Source: Bacteroidota bacterium (GTDB taxonomy: Bacteria; Bacteroidota; Bacteroidia; AKYH767-A; OLB10). From it: a stretch of DNA of 40,712 nucleotides. Of this stretch, positions 16,421-24,949 are shown piece after piece. The first letter of the stretch is position 1; every line of letters starts with the position of its first letter. The notes beneath the pieces were generated by a model, which was not told the DNA's origin, searched no databases, and was given only the letters and a program-made list of their open reading frames with translations. Location of the stretch: the NCBI GenBank assembly GCA_947447155.1, contig CANFIN010000013.1, forward strand, positions 1-40,712. Direction: 5' to 3'. Made by a program: the position numbers and the translations under genes.

Positions 16421-18034
16421 ATGAAAAAAATATTCATACTACTTTTTGTTACTTTTTATTTAAATACCAACGCACAGTACGTATCAATTCCCGATGCAAA
16501 TTTTGCAGCATACCTCCAGGGAATAATACCAGCAGCAATGAATGGCAATCAATTAGACACTTCTAGTACACTTGTTACAACAATTACTCATTCAATAAAT
16601 GTTAACAGCCTAAATATTTCGAATTTATATGGGGTTGAGTTTTTTAAAACTCTTACCTATATAGATTGTAGCATGAATCCTCCCTTAACAAGTCTTCCAA
16701 CTTTACCCAATACGCTAAAATATTTATTTTGTGTGGGAAATTTTAATCTATCAACTCTTCCAATTTTACCCAATTCAATAACCTATATTAATTGCTCTCA
16801 TAGCTCCCTAACAACTCTTCCTCCATTACCGAACTCACTCGACACTTTAAATTGCATGGCAAACCAATTAACAAGTTTACCAGCATTGCCAAATTCACTC
16901 ATCTATTTACACTGTGGAGATAACTCAATAAGTTCATTACCAACTTTACCTAATGACCTTACTTACTTGGACTGCTCTTTTTGTAGCTTAACTTCAATTC
17001 CACCGCTACCCAACGTATTACGATATTTAAATTGCTATACAAACAACATCAGTTGCTTCCCTCATTTCCCTAATTCGATAAACTATTTACTTTTAGATGG
17101 CAACTCCTATAATTGCTTGCCAAACTATATTTCTGCTATGAGTGTTGCTAATTTAGCAACTCCTCTATGTGGGCCTAGCAATACACATGGCTGTCCAATA
17201 TCAGCTCCAGAAATTTGTGTTGTTACAACAGACAGTATATCTGCCTTTAATTATAATATTATACAATGGGATAATACAATTTATCCGAATGTTGATAGCT
17301 TTTTAGTTTATCGCTTTGATGCTATTTCTTCTTCTTATTTACAAATTGGTTCTTTAAATGCTTCGTCAAATGAGTTTATTGATACAGCATTTAGCATTGG
17401 CGGTCCAAACGGTGGAAATCCTCAATATGCGAGTTGGAAATATAAATTAGCTATTAGAGATATCTCAGGCAACATTGGACAACAAAGTTATTATCACCAA
17501 ACAATGTTTGTTCAAGAAAGTGGTGCAAATTTTTCTTGGAACCCATACACAATAGAATCAGGACAAGGACAAATAAATCCGGTAACAGGATATTTATTTT
17601 TACGAGATGACAATAATAGCGGCAATTGGCATACTCTGGTAACTATCTCAAGCAATTCAACAACAGATCCAAATTATTCAAATTATCCAAATGGAAATTG
17701 GAGAATAGATGCATTAGGTTTTAATTGTACATCTAACCTAAAAAAATCTCGAAGCAATACAACCAAGCAAGTTCCCACTTCTACATCTTCAAATAATTAC
17801 AAGCAAATAAATATCTACCCAAACCCAACAAACGACCAATTCTTGATTGATGCAAATACTACAGAAAAAATAAATGTAGATTTATATGACATAAATGGAG
17901 GACACATTTTCAGGAAAAGCGTGAATGACAAATCAGGAATTGACGTATCGAGTTTAAATGGAGGCGTATATACAGCGAGAATTAAAACTTTAGACCAGAT
18001 TATTAGTAAAAAGCTAGTTATCATTCGAAGATAA
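16421..18034 (+). CDS. Secreted leucine-rich-repeat protein with T9SS sorting domain
   Basis: The ATG at 16421 gives MKKIFILLFVTFYLNTNAQ, a signal peptide; the track start at 16391 is a TTG. After a YVSIPDANFAAYLQ segment, typical of Bacteroidota LRR cargo, come about eight LRRs of 20-21 residues with the pattern YLxCxxNxLTSLPxLPNSL. The LPxLPNSL register is like the short LPX-type LRRs of YopM/IpaH. Seven of eight repeats have cysteine at the same position, giving an internal cysteine ladder. A fibronectin-like region follows, then a low-complexity linker and INIYPNPTNDQFLID...KKLVIIRR, a complete T9SS type A sorting domain. It is expected to be displayed or released outside the cell as a binding protein. 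The ligand is unknown. A remnant of another sorting-domain tail follows the stop codon. Confidence 0.9.
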   Translation: MKKIFILLFVTFYLNTNAQYVSIPDANFAAYLQGIIPAAMNGNQLDTSSTLVTTITHSINVNSLNISNLYGVEFFKTLTYIDCSMNPPLTSLPTLPNTLKYLFCVGNFNLSTLPILPNSITYINCSHSSLTTLPPLPNSLDTLNCMANQLTSLPALPNSLIYLHCGDNSISSLPTLPNDLTYLDCSFCSLTSIPPLPNVLRYLNCYTNNISCFPHFPNSINYLLLDGNSYNCLPNYISAMSVANLATPLCGPSNTHGCPISAPEICVVTTDSISAFNYNIIQWDNTIYPNVDSFLVYRFDAISSSYLQIGSLNASSNEFIDTAFSIGGPNGGNPQYASWKYKLAIRDISGNIGQQSYYHQTMFVQESGANFSWNPYTIESGQGQINPVTGYLFLRDDNNSGNWHTLVTISSNSTTDPNYSNYPNGNWRIDALGFNCTSNLKKSRSNTTKQVPTSTSSNNYKQINIYPNPTNDQFLIDANTTEKINVDLYDINGGHIFRKSVNDKSGIDVSSLNGGVYTARIKTLDQIISKKLVIIRR

Positions 18035-18065
18035 AGGTGATTGGCGGAAAATAATAAAAATATAA
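18033..18065 (+). pseudogene. Remnant of a T9SS sorting-domain tail after the LRR gene
   Basis: Overlapping and following the LRR stop, in another frame, the DNA reads KGDWRKIIKI-stop. It matches the last codons of the upstream cargo gene, KGDCQKIIKF-stop (16187-16219). Over 27 nt, AAAGGTGATTGGCGGAAAATAATAAAA versus AAAGGTGATTGTCAGAAAATAATAAAG, 24 bases are identical. It is most simply a leftover of a former or duplicated sorting-domain end. Confidence 0.55.
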
Positions 18066-18084
18066 ATCTACTGTTGAATTATTA

Positions 18085-19401
18085 TTACAAATTTTCTAAA
18101 GCATCTTTTAAAAACATGCCGAATCGATAAACATCACTAAAACTATTATATAACGGCACCGGAGCTACGCGAATAACGCCACTTCCTCTGCCCTCTTGAT
18201 CGGGTTCACGCCAATCGGAAATAACACCTTTACTTGTTAAGATATCGAAAATTCTTTTGCCATCCGTTTCAAACTGTAATGAAAGTTGACAACCCTGTTG
18301 TTGGTCAGCAAATGGGGTTATCACATTTACTAAATCACTTTTATTACAACTTGTAAGCACCTCTGCAATTACAAATTTAAGGTACGATGTAAGCGCATGA
18401 CTTTTTTTCACTAATCGATCCAAACCTGCTTCATCAAACAATTCGAAAGAAGCTCGCAATGCTGCCATTTCTAAAATAGGAGCATTACTTAATTGCCAGC
18501 TATCAGCAGTGAGTACAGGCGTAAACTGATGTGGCATTTTAAACCTTGTTGAAGGATCATTACCCCACCACCCCGCAAAGCGTGGAAGATGTGAATTCTT
18601 TACATGCTTTTCATTCACATAAATTCCTCCTACGGTTCCAGGGCCACCGTTTAAATATTTGTAAGAGCACCATGCAGCAAAATCAACATTCCATTTATGC
18701 AACTCAAGTTTTAAGTTTCCTGCTGCGTGAGCTAAATCAAAACCTGAGTAAGCACCTACTTCATGTGCTGCTTCTGTTATTTTTTTAAAGTCGAGTACTT
18801 GTCCTGTGAAATAATGAACCCCACCAAACATAACTAACGCTAACTCATCACCGCAATCATCAATTGCTTGTAAAATATCCTTTTCATTAATTAATTCAGA
18901 GCCTTCTGTTGGCTCTATTTCAATAATTGCATCATCTGGATCGAAGCCATGAAAGCGAGCTTGTGACTGAAGAGCATAGCGATCAGAAGGAAATGCGCCT
19001 GCTTCACATATAATCTTATATCGATCTTTAGTTGGTCTGTAAAAAGAGACTAAAAGTAAATGAAGGTTCACCGTTAAGTGATTCATTATTGCAACTTCAA
19101 TAGGCTTTGCACCTACAATTCGTGCTGCAGAATTACGAACTAATTCATGATAGGCAAACCAACCTGTATCTTTTTTAAAATGACCTTCTACTCCTAACTG
19201 CGCCCAATCTGTTAATTCCTGATTGACATAAATAACAGCATTCTTAGGCTGTAATCCTAATGAGTTACCACAAAAGTAAACGGTATCCTCTCCATTGTGT
19301 TGAGGAATATTAAAACGGTCACGCATATACGCTAACTCGTCATTGCTGTCTAATTTTTCGCCAAAGGCTTTTGTGTTTTCGAATGTGTTCGTCAAACTCA
19401 T
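18085..19401 (-). CDS. kynU: Kynureninase
   Basis: A PLP enzyme that cleaves kynurenine or 3-hydroxykynurenine to anthranilate or 3-hydroxyanthranilate plus alanine. Family features are YFCGNSLGLQP near the N-terminus, GAFPSDRYALQSQ, GFDLAHAAGNL, WCSYKYLNGGPG with the Schiff-base lysine, RFAGWWGNDP, and a C-terminal RVAPVPLYNSF. The track start (19425) is a TTG; the ATG at 19399-19401 gives 438 aa, the usual length. It lies just downstream of coxA on the same strand, but a strong hairpin terminator (19429-19450) separates them, so it is probably expressed separately or by read-through. No good -7 box was seen in the short gap. It works with the Kmo encoded at 13576-14916. Confidence 0.96.
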   Translation of the reverse strand: MSLTNTFENTKAFGEKLDSNDELAYMRDRFNIPQHNGEDTVYFCGNSLGLQPKNAVIYVNQELTDWAQLGVEGHFKKDTGWFAYHELVRNSAARIVGAKPIEVAIMNHLTVNLHLLLVSFYRPTKDRYKIICEAGAFPSDRYALQSQARFHGFDPDDAIIEIEPTEGSELINEKDILQAIDDCGDELALVMFGGVHYFTGQVLDFKKITEAAHEVGAYSGFDLAHAAGNLKLELHKWNVDFAAWCSYKYLNGGPGTVGGIYVNEKHVKNSHLPRFAGWWGNDPSTRFKMPHQFTPVLTADSWQLSNAPILEMAALRASFELFDEAGLDRLVKKSHALTSYLKFVIAEVLTSCNKSDLVNVITPFADQQQGCQLSLQFETDGKRIFDILTSKGVISDWREPDQEGRGSGVIRVAPVPLYNSFSDVYRFGMFLKDALENL

Positions 19402-19428
19402 TGTTTGAATTATTGATTTAAACAAAAG

Positions 19429-19450
19429 AAGGCACTCAAAAGAGTGCCTT
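19429..19450 (-). terminator. Rho-independent terminator of the act-cox operon
   Basis: A perfect 9-bp stem AAGGCACTC/GAGTGCCTT with a 4-nt loop is followed on the minus strand by CTTTTGTTT. It lies 20 nt after the coxA stop and 28 nt before the kynU ATG. Confidence 0.8.
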
Positions 19451-19469
19451 CGCTAATTATTATTTTTTA

Positions 19470-21311
19470 TTACTGATCATGCGGTGTATTACTCTCAGGT
19501 GTTTCAGAAAAAGGAACTGTTTGAGGAATGAAATCATCTGGAGCACCTGGCTTACCATAATCATATGGCCAACGGTGAACTTCAGGAATAGCTCCTGGCC
19601 AATTACCATGTAAATGCTCTATAGGGGCTGTCCACTCAAGCGTATTTGCTTTCCATGGATTTTGAACAGATTTTTTACCGTATTTAATACTATAATAGAA
19701 ATTAAATAAGAATATAAATTGAGCTAAACCACCGATTATTGCAAATACAGTTACAATATGATTAATATTTACTAAAGTATCAAACGCATCGTATGAAGTA
19801 AAAGCATAATAACGGCGAGGCAAACCCGCTAATCCTAAGAAATGCATTGGGAAGAAAGTACCATACAATCCGATTAATGTTAACCAGAAGTGAATGAAAC
19901 CTAATTTCATATTCATCATTCTTCCGTACATACGCGGGAACCAATGATAAACACCAGCAAACATTCCGAAGAAAGCAGAAGACCCCATTACGATATGGAA
20001 ATGAGCAACTACGAAATAAGTATCATGAACGTTTATATCTAATGCTGAATCACCTAAAATGATACCTGTTAATCCACCGGTAATGAACGTAGATACTAAG
20101 CCAATTGCAAACAACATCTGAGGGGTAAATTGAATATTACCTCTCCATAACGTTGTGATATAGTTGAACACTTTTACAGCGGAAGGAATCGCAACTAATA
20201 ATGTTGTAAATACGAATACTGAACCTAAGAACGGATTCATACCTGTTACGAACATATGGTGCCCCCATACAACGAACGATAAGAAAGCGATTACTAAAAT
20301 TGAACCTATCATGGCTTTATAACCAAAGATTGGCTTACGTGAATTTACAGATATTACTTCAGAAGTTAAACCAAGGGCTGGTAATAATACGATATAAACC
20401 TCTGGGTGACCTAAGAACCAGAATAAATGCTGATATAAAATTGGGGAACCACCCGCATGATCTAATGGAGCACCATCAATAAATATGTCACTCAAATAGA
20501 AACTAGTTCCAAAACTCCTATCAAATACTAGTAGTAATGCTGCAGCTAATAAAACAGGGAAAGATAATACTCCTAAAATCGCAGTAACAAAGAACGCCCA
20601 TATTGTTAATGGAAGGCGTGTCATCTTCATACCTTTGGTTCTTAAGTTAATAACTGTAGTGATATAGTTTATACCACCTAATAATGATGAGGCAATAAAG
20701 AAAACCATTGAAATCAGCCACAACGTCATACCTAAACCAGAGCCAGGTATTGCTTGTGGTAATGCGCTTAAAGGAGGATAAACTGTCCAACCACCAGATG
20801 CAGGACCTGATTCTATTCCTAAAGACACAAGCATTATAACACTTGATAAAGCAAAGAACCAAAATGACAAGGCATTCAAAAATCCTGATGCCATATCACG
20901 TGCTCCCACCTGAAGAGGAATGAGTAGATTAGAGAAGGTACCACTTAACCCCCCTGTTAATACAAAGAATACCATGATTGTTCCGTGGATGGTAACTAAT
21001 GCAAGATAAAATCCTGGATCTAGTTTACCATCTTTTCCCCACTTACCAATGATGTCTTGCAAGAAAGGAATTTTTGCATCAGGCCAAGCCAATTGCATAC
21101 GGAATATTAGCGACATAAACATCGCTATAAATGCCATGAGAATCGCAGTATTCAAATACTGCTTGGCAATCATTTTATGATCGGTTGAAAATATATATTT
21201 CGACCAGAAATTATCGTCGTGATCGTGATCATGATCATGATGATCATGAGTGTGACCATGTGCATCTGCGTGTGCACTATGAGCAATGTGTTTATTTGGA
21301 GTCACTTCCAT
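19470..21311 (-). CDS. coxA: Cytochrome c oxidase subunit I (aa3-type haem-copper oxidase)
   Basis: The catalytic subunit reduces oxygen to water and pumps protons in the inner membrane. The 613-aa protein has 12 or more hydrophobic helices. The haem a ligand is in LVTIHGTIMVFF (H109). LFWFLGHPEVYIVLLP contains the CuB histidine, the cross-linked tyrosine and the PEVY glutamate of A-type oxidases. VVWGHHMFVTGM supplies the two further CuB histidines, and VVAHFHIVMG the haem a3 and haem a histidines. The N-terminus is unusual: 11 histidines alternate with aspartates in the first 31 residues (HDHHDHDHDHDD), before the first helix. It is the last gene of the act-cox operon, 46 nt after coxB; subunits III and IV are not in the window. 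Confidence 0.98.
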   Translation of the reverse strand: MEVTPNKHIAHSAHADAHGHTHDHHDHDHDHDDNFWSKYIFSTDHKMIAKQYLNTAILMAFIAMFMSLIFRMQLAWPDAKIPFLQDIIGKWGKDGKLDPGFYLALVTIHGTIMVFFVLTGGLSGTFSNLLIPLQVGARDMASGFLNALSFWFFALSSVIMLVSLGIESGPASGGWTVYPPLSALPQAIPGSGLGMTLWLISMVFFIASSLLGGINYITTVINLRTKGMKMTRLPLTIWAFFVTAILGVLSFPVLLAAALLLVFDRSFGTSFYLSDIFIDGAPLDHAGGSPILYQHLFWFLGHPEVYIVLLPALGLTSEVISVNSRKPIFGYKAMIGSILVIAFLSFVVWGHHMFVTGMNPFLGSVFVFTTLLVAIPSAVKVFNYITTLWRGNIQFTPQMLFAIGLVSTFITGGLTGIILGDSALDINVHDTYFVVAHFHIVMGSSAFFGMFAGVYHWFPRMYGRMMNMKLGFIHFWLTLIGLYGTFFPMHFLGLAGLPRRYYAFTSYDAFDTLVNINHIVTVFAIIGGLAQFIFLFNFYYSIKYGKKSVQNPWKANTLEWTAPIEHLHGNWPGAIPEVHRWPYDYGKPGAPDDFIPQTVPFSETPESNTPHDQ

Positions 21312-21357
21312 GTGAAAGTTATTTTTCGTTTACTTGGTTAAACAATTATTTAATTAA

Positions 21358-22398
21358 CTAGTTTGTTCCGGTTGTTGAAGTTGACATCATTTCAGCTGTA
21401 GCAGAAGACGAAGCAGGAGCTATGGTGTCTGCTGCTGCAGGGAATACTAATGGTTGCGTTTTCAACCAATCCTGATATTCAGCCATTTCAACAACTCGAA
21501 CTGGCATTTTCATATTGTAATGCGCAACTCCGCAAACTTTATTACAAAGCATTACATACTCAAACTTTGGATTTTTCGTTTCTTTTTGCATTTCAGCAGT
21601 TGTCATCGTTGGCTTAAATGAGAAACGAGTTGTCATACCTGGAACTGCATTCATTTGTACTCGGAAGTGAGGTAGATAAACAGAGTGGATAACGTCACGT
21701 GAGTTAATTACCAACTCTATTTCAGCTCCTTTTGGCATTACTAATTCCTTCGCGATGATATCATCAGCTGAGGAATTATCAGATGAATCAACTCCTAAAG
21801 GATTTGCATCACTAATTAAACGGAAGTTCGTTTTAGCTAATGTTTTATCAGCACCAGCATAACGGGCAGTAAAATCAAATTGCTTTGCATAAATCTGAAT
21901 CTTCAATCCATCCATCTTATCAGATTTGTTGGTAATATCATTCCACTCACGCAATCCAGTTACAATTAATGAGGCTAAAACAATGGTTGGGATAATTGTC
22001 CAAACTGCTTCCAATTTATTATTATCATGAAAATAGAAGGATCTTCTATTTTTATTGAATTTGTATTTGAATGCAAAGAAGAACAATAGGATTTGTGTAA
22101 TCAGGAATGTGATAAATAACACGATCCAGTTTACTGACATTAAATTATCAATTGTAACACCATGCTCTGATGCAGAAACAGGCAGCATCAATGGAGAATA
22201 CGCATTAATAAGATAAAACATGGTAATTATTCCTACAATTAAGAATGTAAGCATACCGATACTGTTCCAGCGGTTTGCACTTTCCTGTTCTGCTTCTTCG
22301 TTTTCTTCCGAAAGCTTAGATGCTATTGCCGCTACATTGGCTAGGCGAACTAAAACAAGAGTTCCAAAAACGACTGCTAAGATGAGCAAGATGTTCAT
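21358..22398 (-). CDS. coxB: Cytochrome c oxidase subunit II
   Basis: It carries the CuA centre that accepts electrons from cytochrome c or the alternative complex III. N-terminal hydrophobic segments (residues about 1-20, 47-67, 90-115 and 130-150) precede a cupredoxin domain. The CuA ligands are visible: IHSVYLPHFRVQM for the first histidine and CNKVCGVAHYNM for two cysteines, histidine and methionine. The usual central glutamate of the CxExC loop, which binds through its backbone, is lysine here. There is no CxxCH motif, so this is an aa3-type rather than a caa3-type subunit, and the electron donor must be a separate haem domain such as ActE or the N-terminal domain of ActA. A short Ala/Ser/Thr-rich tail ends the protein (346 aa). 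Confidence 0.96.
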   Translation of the reverse strand: MNILLILAVVFGTLVLVRLANVAAIASKLSEENEEAEQESANRWNSIGMLTFLIVGIITMFYLINAYSPLMLPVSASEHGVTIDNLMSVNWIVLFITFLITQILLFFFAFKYKFNKNRRSFYFHDNNKLEAVWTIIPTIVLASLIVTGLREWNDITNKSDKMDGLKIQIYAKQFDFTARYAGADKTLAKTNFRLISDANPLGVDSSDNSSADDIIAKELVMPKGAEIELVINSRDVIHSVYLPHFRVQMNAVPGMTTRFSFKPTMTTAEMQKETKNPKFEYVMLCNKVCGVAHYNMKMPVRVVEMAEYQDWLKTQPLVFPAAADTIAPASSSATAEMMSTSTTGTN

Positions 22399-22447
22399 AT
22401 CGAGTGTTGGTTGAGGGGATATTGAATTATTAAATTATTTCTTTTAA

Positions 22448-23707
22448 TTAAATAGCGTGATGTAAACTCTCTTCAAGCATTGGGTGATTTTTGGCAATCA
22501 ATGGAGCCTTGCTTAAATGATGTTGAACAAGGTACATGAACAATCCGATAAACCCTAATGTAGTTCCAATTTCCATTAAGCCAACTGATCCTAACGTTAA
22601 TGAATGACCGTGGTGAGCACCTGCTTCAGCAGCATGGTGACCAGCAGTTAACATTGAACCAGGGATTACCATTACAAATGTATCTATCCAGTGACCGATG
22701 AAGATTACTATTGACATATACATTAGTAAGTATAATTTTCTTTTTGCATCTCTTGTCATTAAGATCACGAATGGTGCGATGAAGTTAATGAAGAAAGACC
22801 CTAACCACATTCCACGATAGTGATCCTGACGCAACATAAAGTAAGTTACTTCTTCTGGAATATTAGCATACCAGATTAACATAAATTGGCAGAACCATAA
22901 GTATGTCCAGAAAATACTGAAAGCAAACATAAACTTACCGATATCATGTAAATGATGTTCTGTAACTTCTTGTAAATATCCCTTAGACTTAAGATAAGTA
23001 ATTGTAAAAATTAATGCTGCAATTGAAGTAATGAACATACCCGCAAATGTATACCATGCGAATAGCGTGCTATACCAATGTGTATCAATACTCATGATAA
23101 AATCCCACGACATTATTGACTCAGTTGCTGCGAACAACACTAAGAACTTAGCTGCAGCTCCTCTGTTCTTTTTCCAATAACCTGCACCATCACCTTCATC
23201 GCTTAACAAAGAATTCTTTCTAAATAATTTTGCGAAATAAGTCCATATTGCAAAATAAGCAACAACACGAATCCAGAAGAAAGCTGGATTTAAAAATGCG
23301 CTTTTGCCTGCAATAATTGCATCATAATTTTCAGAGCCAGGAGTTGTAATTCCTGGAGCCATCCAATGATAAAGCGACTGACCTCCGAATGCAATTATTA
23401 AAATCATTATTATCCCTGCAACTGGCAATGCTTGACCCATTGCTTCTACTGGTCTTTTGATTACTGCGCTCCATCCTACCTCTGCAACATATTGTACTGC
23501 TAAGAAGAAAGTTGCACATAAAGCCATTCCCATGAACATAAAGTTGTTCATCAATAAGTTTGACCATGTTTGAGTGTGATGCGTTGCAAACTGTGAAATG
23601 ATTGCTATTAATCCAATAATAATCATTACGCCTGCAATCATTCTGTTTTTGCGGGTAAATTCGTATGGTTTCGTACTTGTTACCTCAATATGTTGATGGT
23701 GTCCCAT
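22448..23707 (-). CDS. actF: Alternative complex III subunit ActF (quinol:cytochrome c oxidoreductase membrane subunit)
   Basis: A 419-aa polytopic membrane protein with about ten hydrophobic helices, positioned between actE and coxB as in other Bacteroidota operons. ActF belongs to the NrfD-like superfamily, related to ActC, and sits in the inner membrane; in known ACIII structures it is a pseudo-symmetric partner of ActC. Characteristic stretches are FMGMALCATFFLAVQYVAEVGWSAVIKRP near the N-terminus and ESIMSWDFIMSIDTHWYSTLFAWY in the middle, the latter conserved in ActF proteins. The C-terminal region has a His-rich loop (HHAAEAGAHHGH). No haem or iron-sulfur motif is present, as expected. 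It starts 28 nt after the actE stop. Confidence 0.95.
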   Translation of the reverse strand: MGHHQHIEVTSTKPYEFTRKNRMIAGVMIIIGLIAIISQFATHHTQTWSNLLMNNFMFMGMALCATFFLAVQYVAEVGWSAVIKRPVEAMGQALPVAGIIMILIIAFGGQSLYHWMAPGITTPGSENYDAIIAGKSAFLNPAFFWIRVVAYFAIWTYFAKLFRKNSLLSDEGDGAGYWKKNRGAAAKFLVLFAATESIMSWDFIMSIDTHWYSTLFAWYTFAGMFITSIAALIFTITYLKSKGYLQEVTEHHLHDIGKFMFAFSIFWTYLWFCQFMLIWYANIPEEVTYFMLRQDHYRGMWLGSFFINFIAPFVILMTRDAKRKLYLLMYMSIVIFIGHWIDTFVMVIPGSMLTAGHHAAEAGAHHGHSLTLGSVGLMEIGTTLGFIGLFMYLVQHHLSKAPLIAKNHPMLEESLHHAI

Positions 23708-23735
23708 AATTAATCGTTGATCGGTATTGAAATGA

Positions 23736-24368
23736 TTAAGGCTTTACCTTGGTTGAATCGGTTGTAGTTGTAATAGAAGCGACAGGCTTGTTGTCGTTTT
23801 GTAATTGATGGATATACATTACAATTCTCCATCTGTCTTCTGGATTAATTTGAGATGCATGTGATCCCATTAAGTTAATTCCGTAAGTAATAGTATGGAA
23901 AATTTTTCCATCTGTTAAATCACGCATTGATCCTCCACGAGAAGAATTTCCTTTTGAATATGATGGAGGCGGTGGAAACTTACCCAATGCAACGATACTA
24001 CCATCTCCTTGACCAGAAGCACCATGACAATGCACGCAATAAATTTCATATTGACGCTTACCTTCACTCACATTCTGTTCTGTTAAAGGAAGCGGATTTT
24101 TAACATCTCTTCCAGCTGCTTCATATCCTTCGTTTGATGAAGGGTAATTGAAGAAAGTATAATTACGAGGAATAGTTCCTTTAACAGGAGCTTGCATCGT
24201 TAAACTATCTGGGAAGTTAGGGTTGTTAGTATACACTTCGTAAGAAGGAGAACGATACATGTCGGGCATGTATTCTAACCCTGTGCTTTTCGGATCTTTA
24301 CTACAAGAAGCAGCCAACATCACCACTGATGTTACTCCGACGTATAGAATTTTGGAAGTTATCTTCAT
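23736..24368 (-). CDS. actE: Alternative complex III subunit ActE, monohaem cytochrome c lipoprotein
   Basis: This 210-aa lipoprotein has a lipobox LAASC (Cys22) after a short hydrophobic signal, and a single haem-binding motif CVHCH (residues 111-115) followed by GASGQGDG. A methionine in GINLMGSHASQI is a plausible sixth ligand. In characterised ACIII the ActE haem is the exit point for electrons to the terminal oxidase, which fits the adjacent coxB/coxA genes. It is predicted to be anchored on the periplasmic side of the inner membrane. The spacing of 42 nt from actD and 28 nt to actF, all on the minus strand, supports one operon. Confidence 0.95.
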   Translation of the reverse strand: MKITSKILYVGVTSVVMLAASCSKDPKSTGLEYMPDMYRSPSYEVYTNNPNFPDSLTMQAPVKGTIPRNYTFFNYPSSNEGYEAAGRDVKNPLPLTEQNVSEGKRQYEIYCVHCHGASGQGDGSIVALGKFPPPPSYSKGNSSRGGSMRDLTDGKIFHTITYGINLMGSHASQINPEDRWRIVMYIHQLQNDNKPVASITTTTDSTKVKP

Positions 24369-24410
24369 ATCCTTGATTGCGATGGATTTTGAATAATCGC
24401 TATTTAATTA

Positions 24411-24938
24411 TTATGATTTAAATTCAACTGCACCCGCAGCTTTTACTAATGATTCAACTTTTGCGATATCTGTATCATCCTTTACCTGAATAGTCATTAC
24501 GAAATGATCATCAGCCATTCTTGGATGAATTACATGAGGCTCTACACCTGGAAGAATTTTACTTCTTAATAAGAATGTAATTACCATTCCGTGTGCAGCA
24601 CATAATACTGTACTTTCAAATGTTACAGGAATAAATGCTGGTAAGTTTTTATAAAATGCAAAACTTGGTTTACCGCCAATATCCATTGGCCAATCGAAGA
24701 TGTTCATATAATACATCATCAACAAGGCTAAGCTTAAACCTGTCATACCGTATAAGAATGCACAGATAGATATTCTTGTTCTTGCCAATCCTAATTCATG
24801 ATCTAATCCGTGAATTGGAAATGGGGAGATTACATCTTTTACTTTTAGTCCTTGACTACGCAATGTTCCAATAGCATTTACCACTACTTCATCATCATTG
24901 AAGATGCCGTAAACGAATTTTTTTTCTGCAGCGCTCAT
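24411..24938 (-). CDS. actD: Alternative complex III subunit ActD (DUF3341)
   Basis: A 175-aa protein of the DUF3341 family: a cytoplasmic N-terminal part (YGIFNDDEVVVNAIGTLRSQG), two hydrophobic helices (about residues 56-77 and 98-122), and a C-terminal ferredoxin-like segment ending VESLVKAAGAVEF. It is a structural membrane subunit of ACIII with no cofactor motif; the N- and C-terminal parts face the cytoplasm in known structures. It lies 12 nt downstream of actC and 42 nt upstream of actE. Confidence 0.94.
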   Translation of the reverse strand: MSAAEKKFVYGIFNDDEVVVNAIGTLRSQGLKVKDVISPFPIHGLDHELGLARTRISICAFLYGMTGLSLALLMMYYMNIFDWPMDIGGKPSFAFYKNLPAFIPVTFESTVLCAAHGMVITFLLRSKILPGVEPHVIHPRMADDHFVMTIQVKDDTDIAKVESLVKAAGAVEFKS

Positions 24939-24949
24939 ATGTGTTCGTC

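Noticed and set aside
20300-20862. ORFs in coxA (20300-20482 + and 20647-20862 -)
   Set aside because: They overlap the strongly conserved CoxA coding sequence in other frames.
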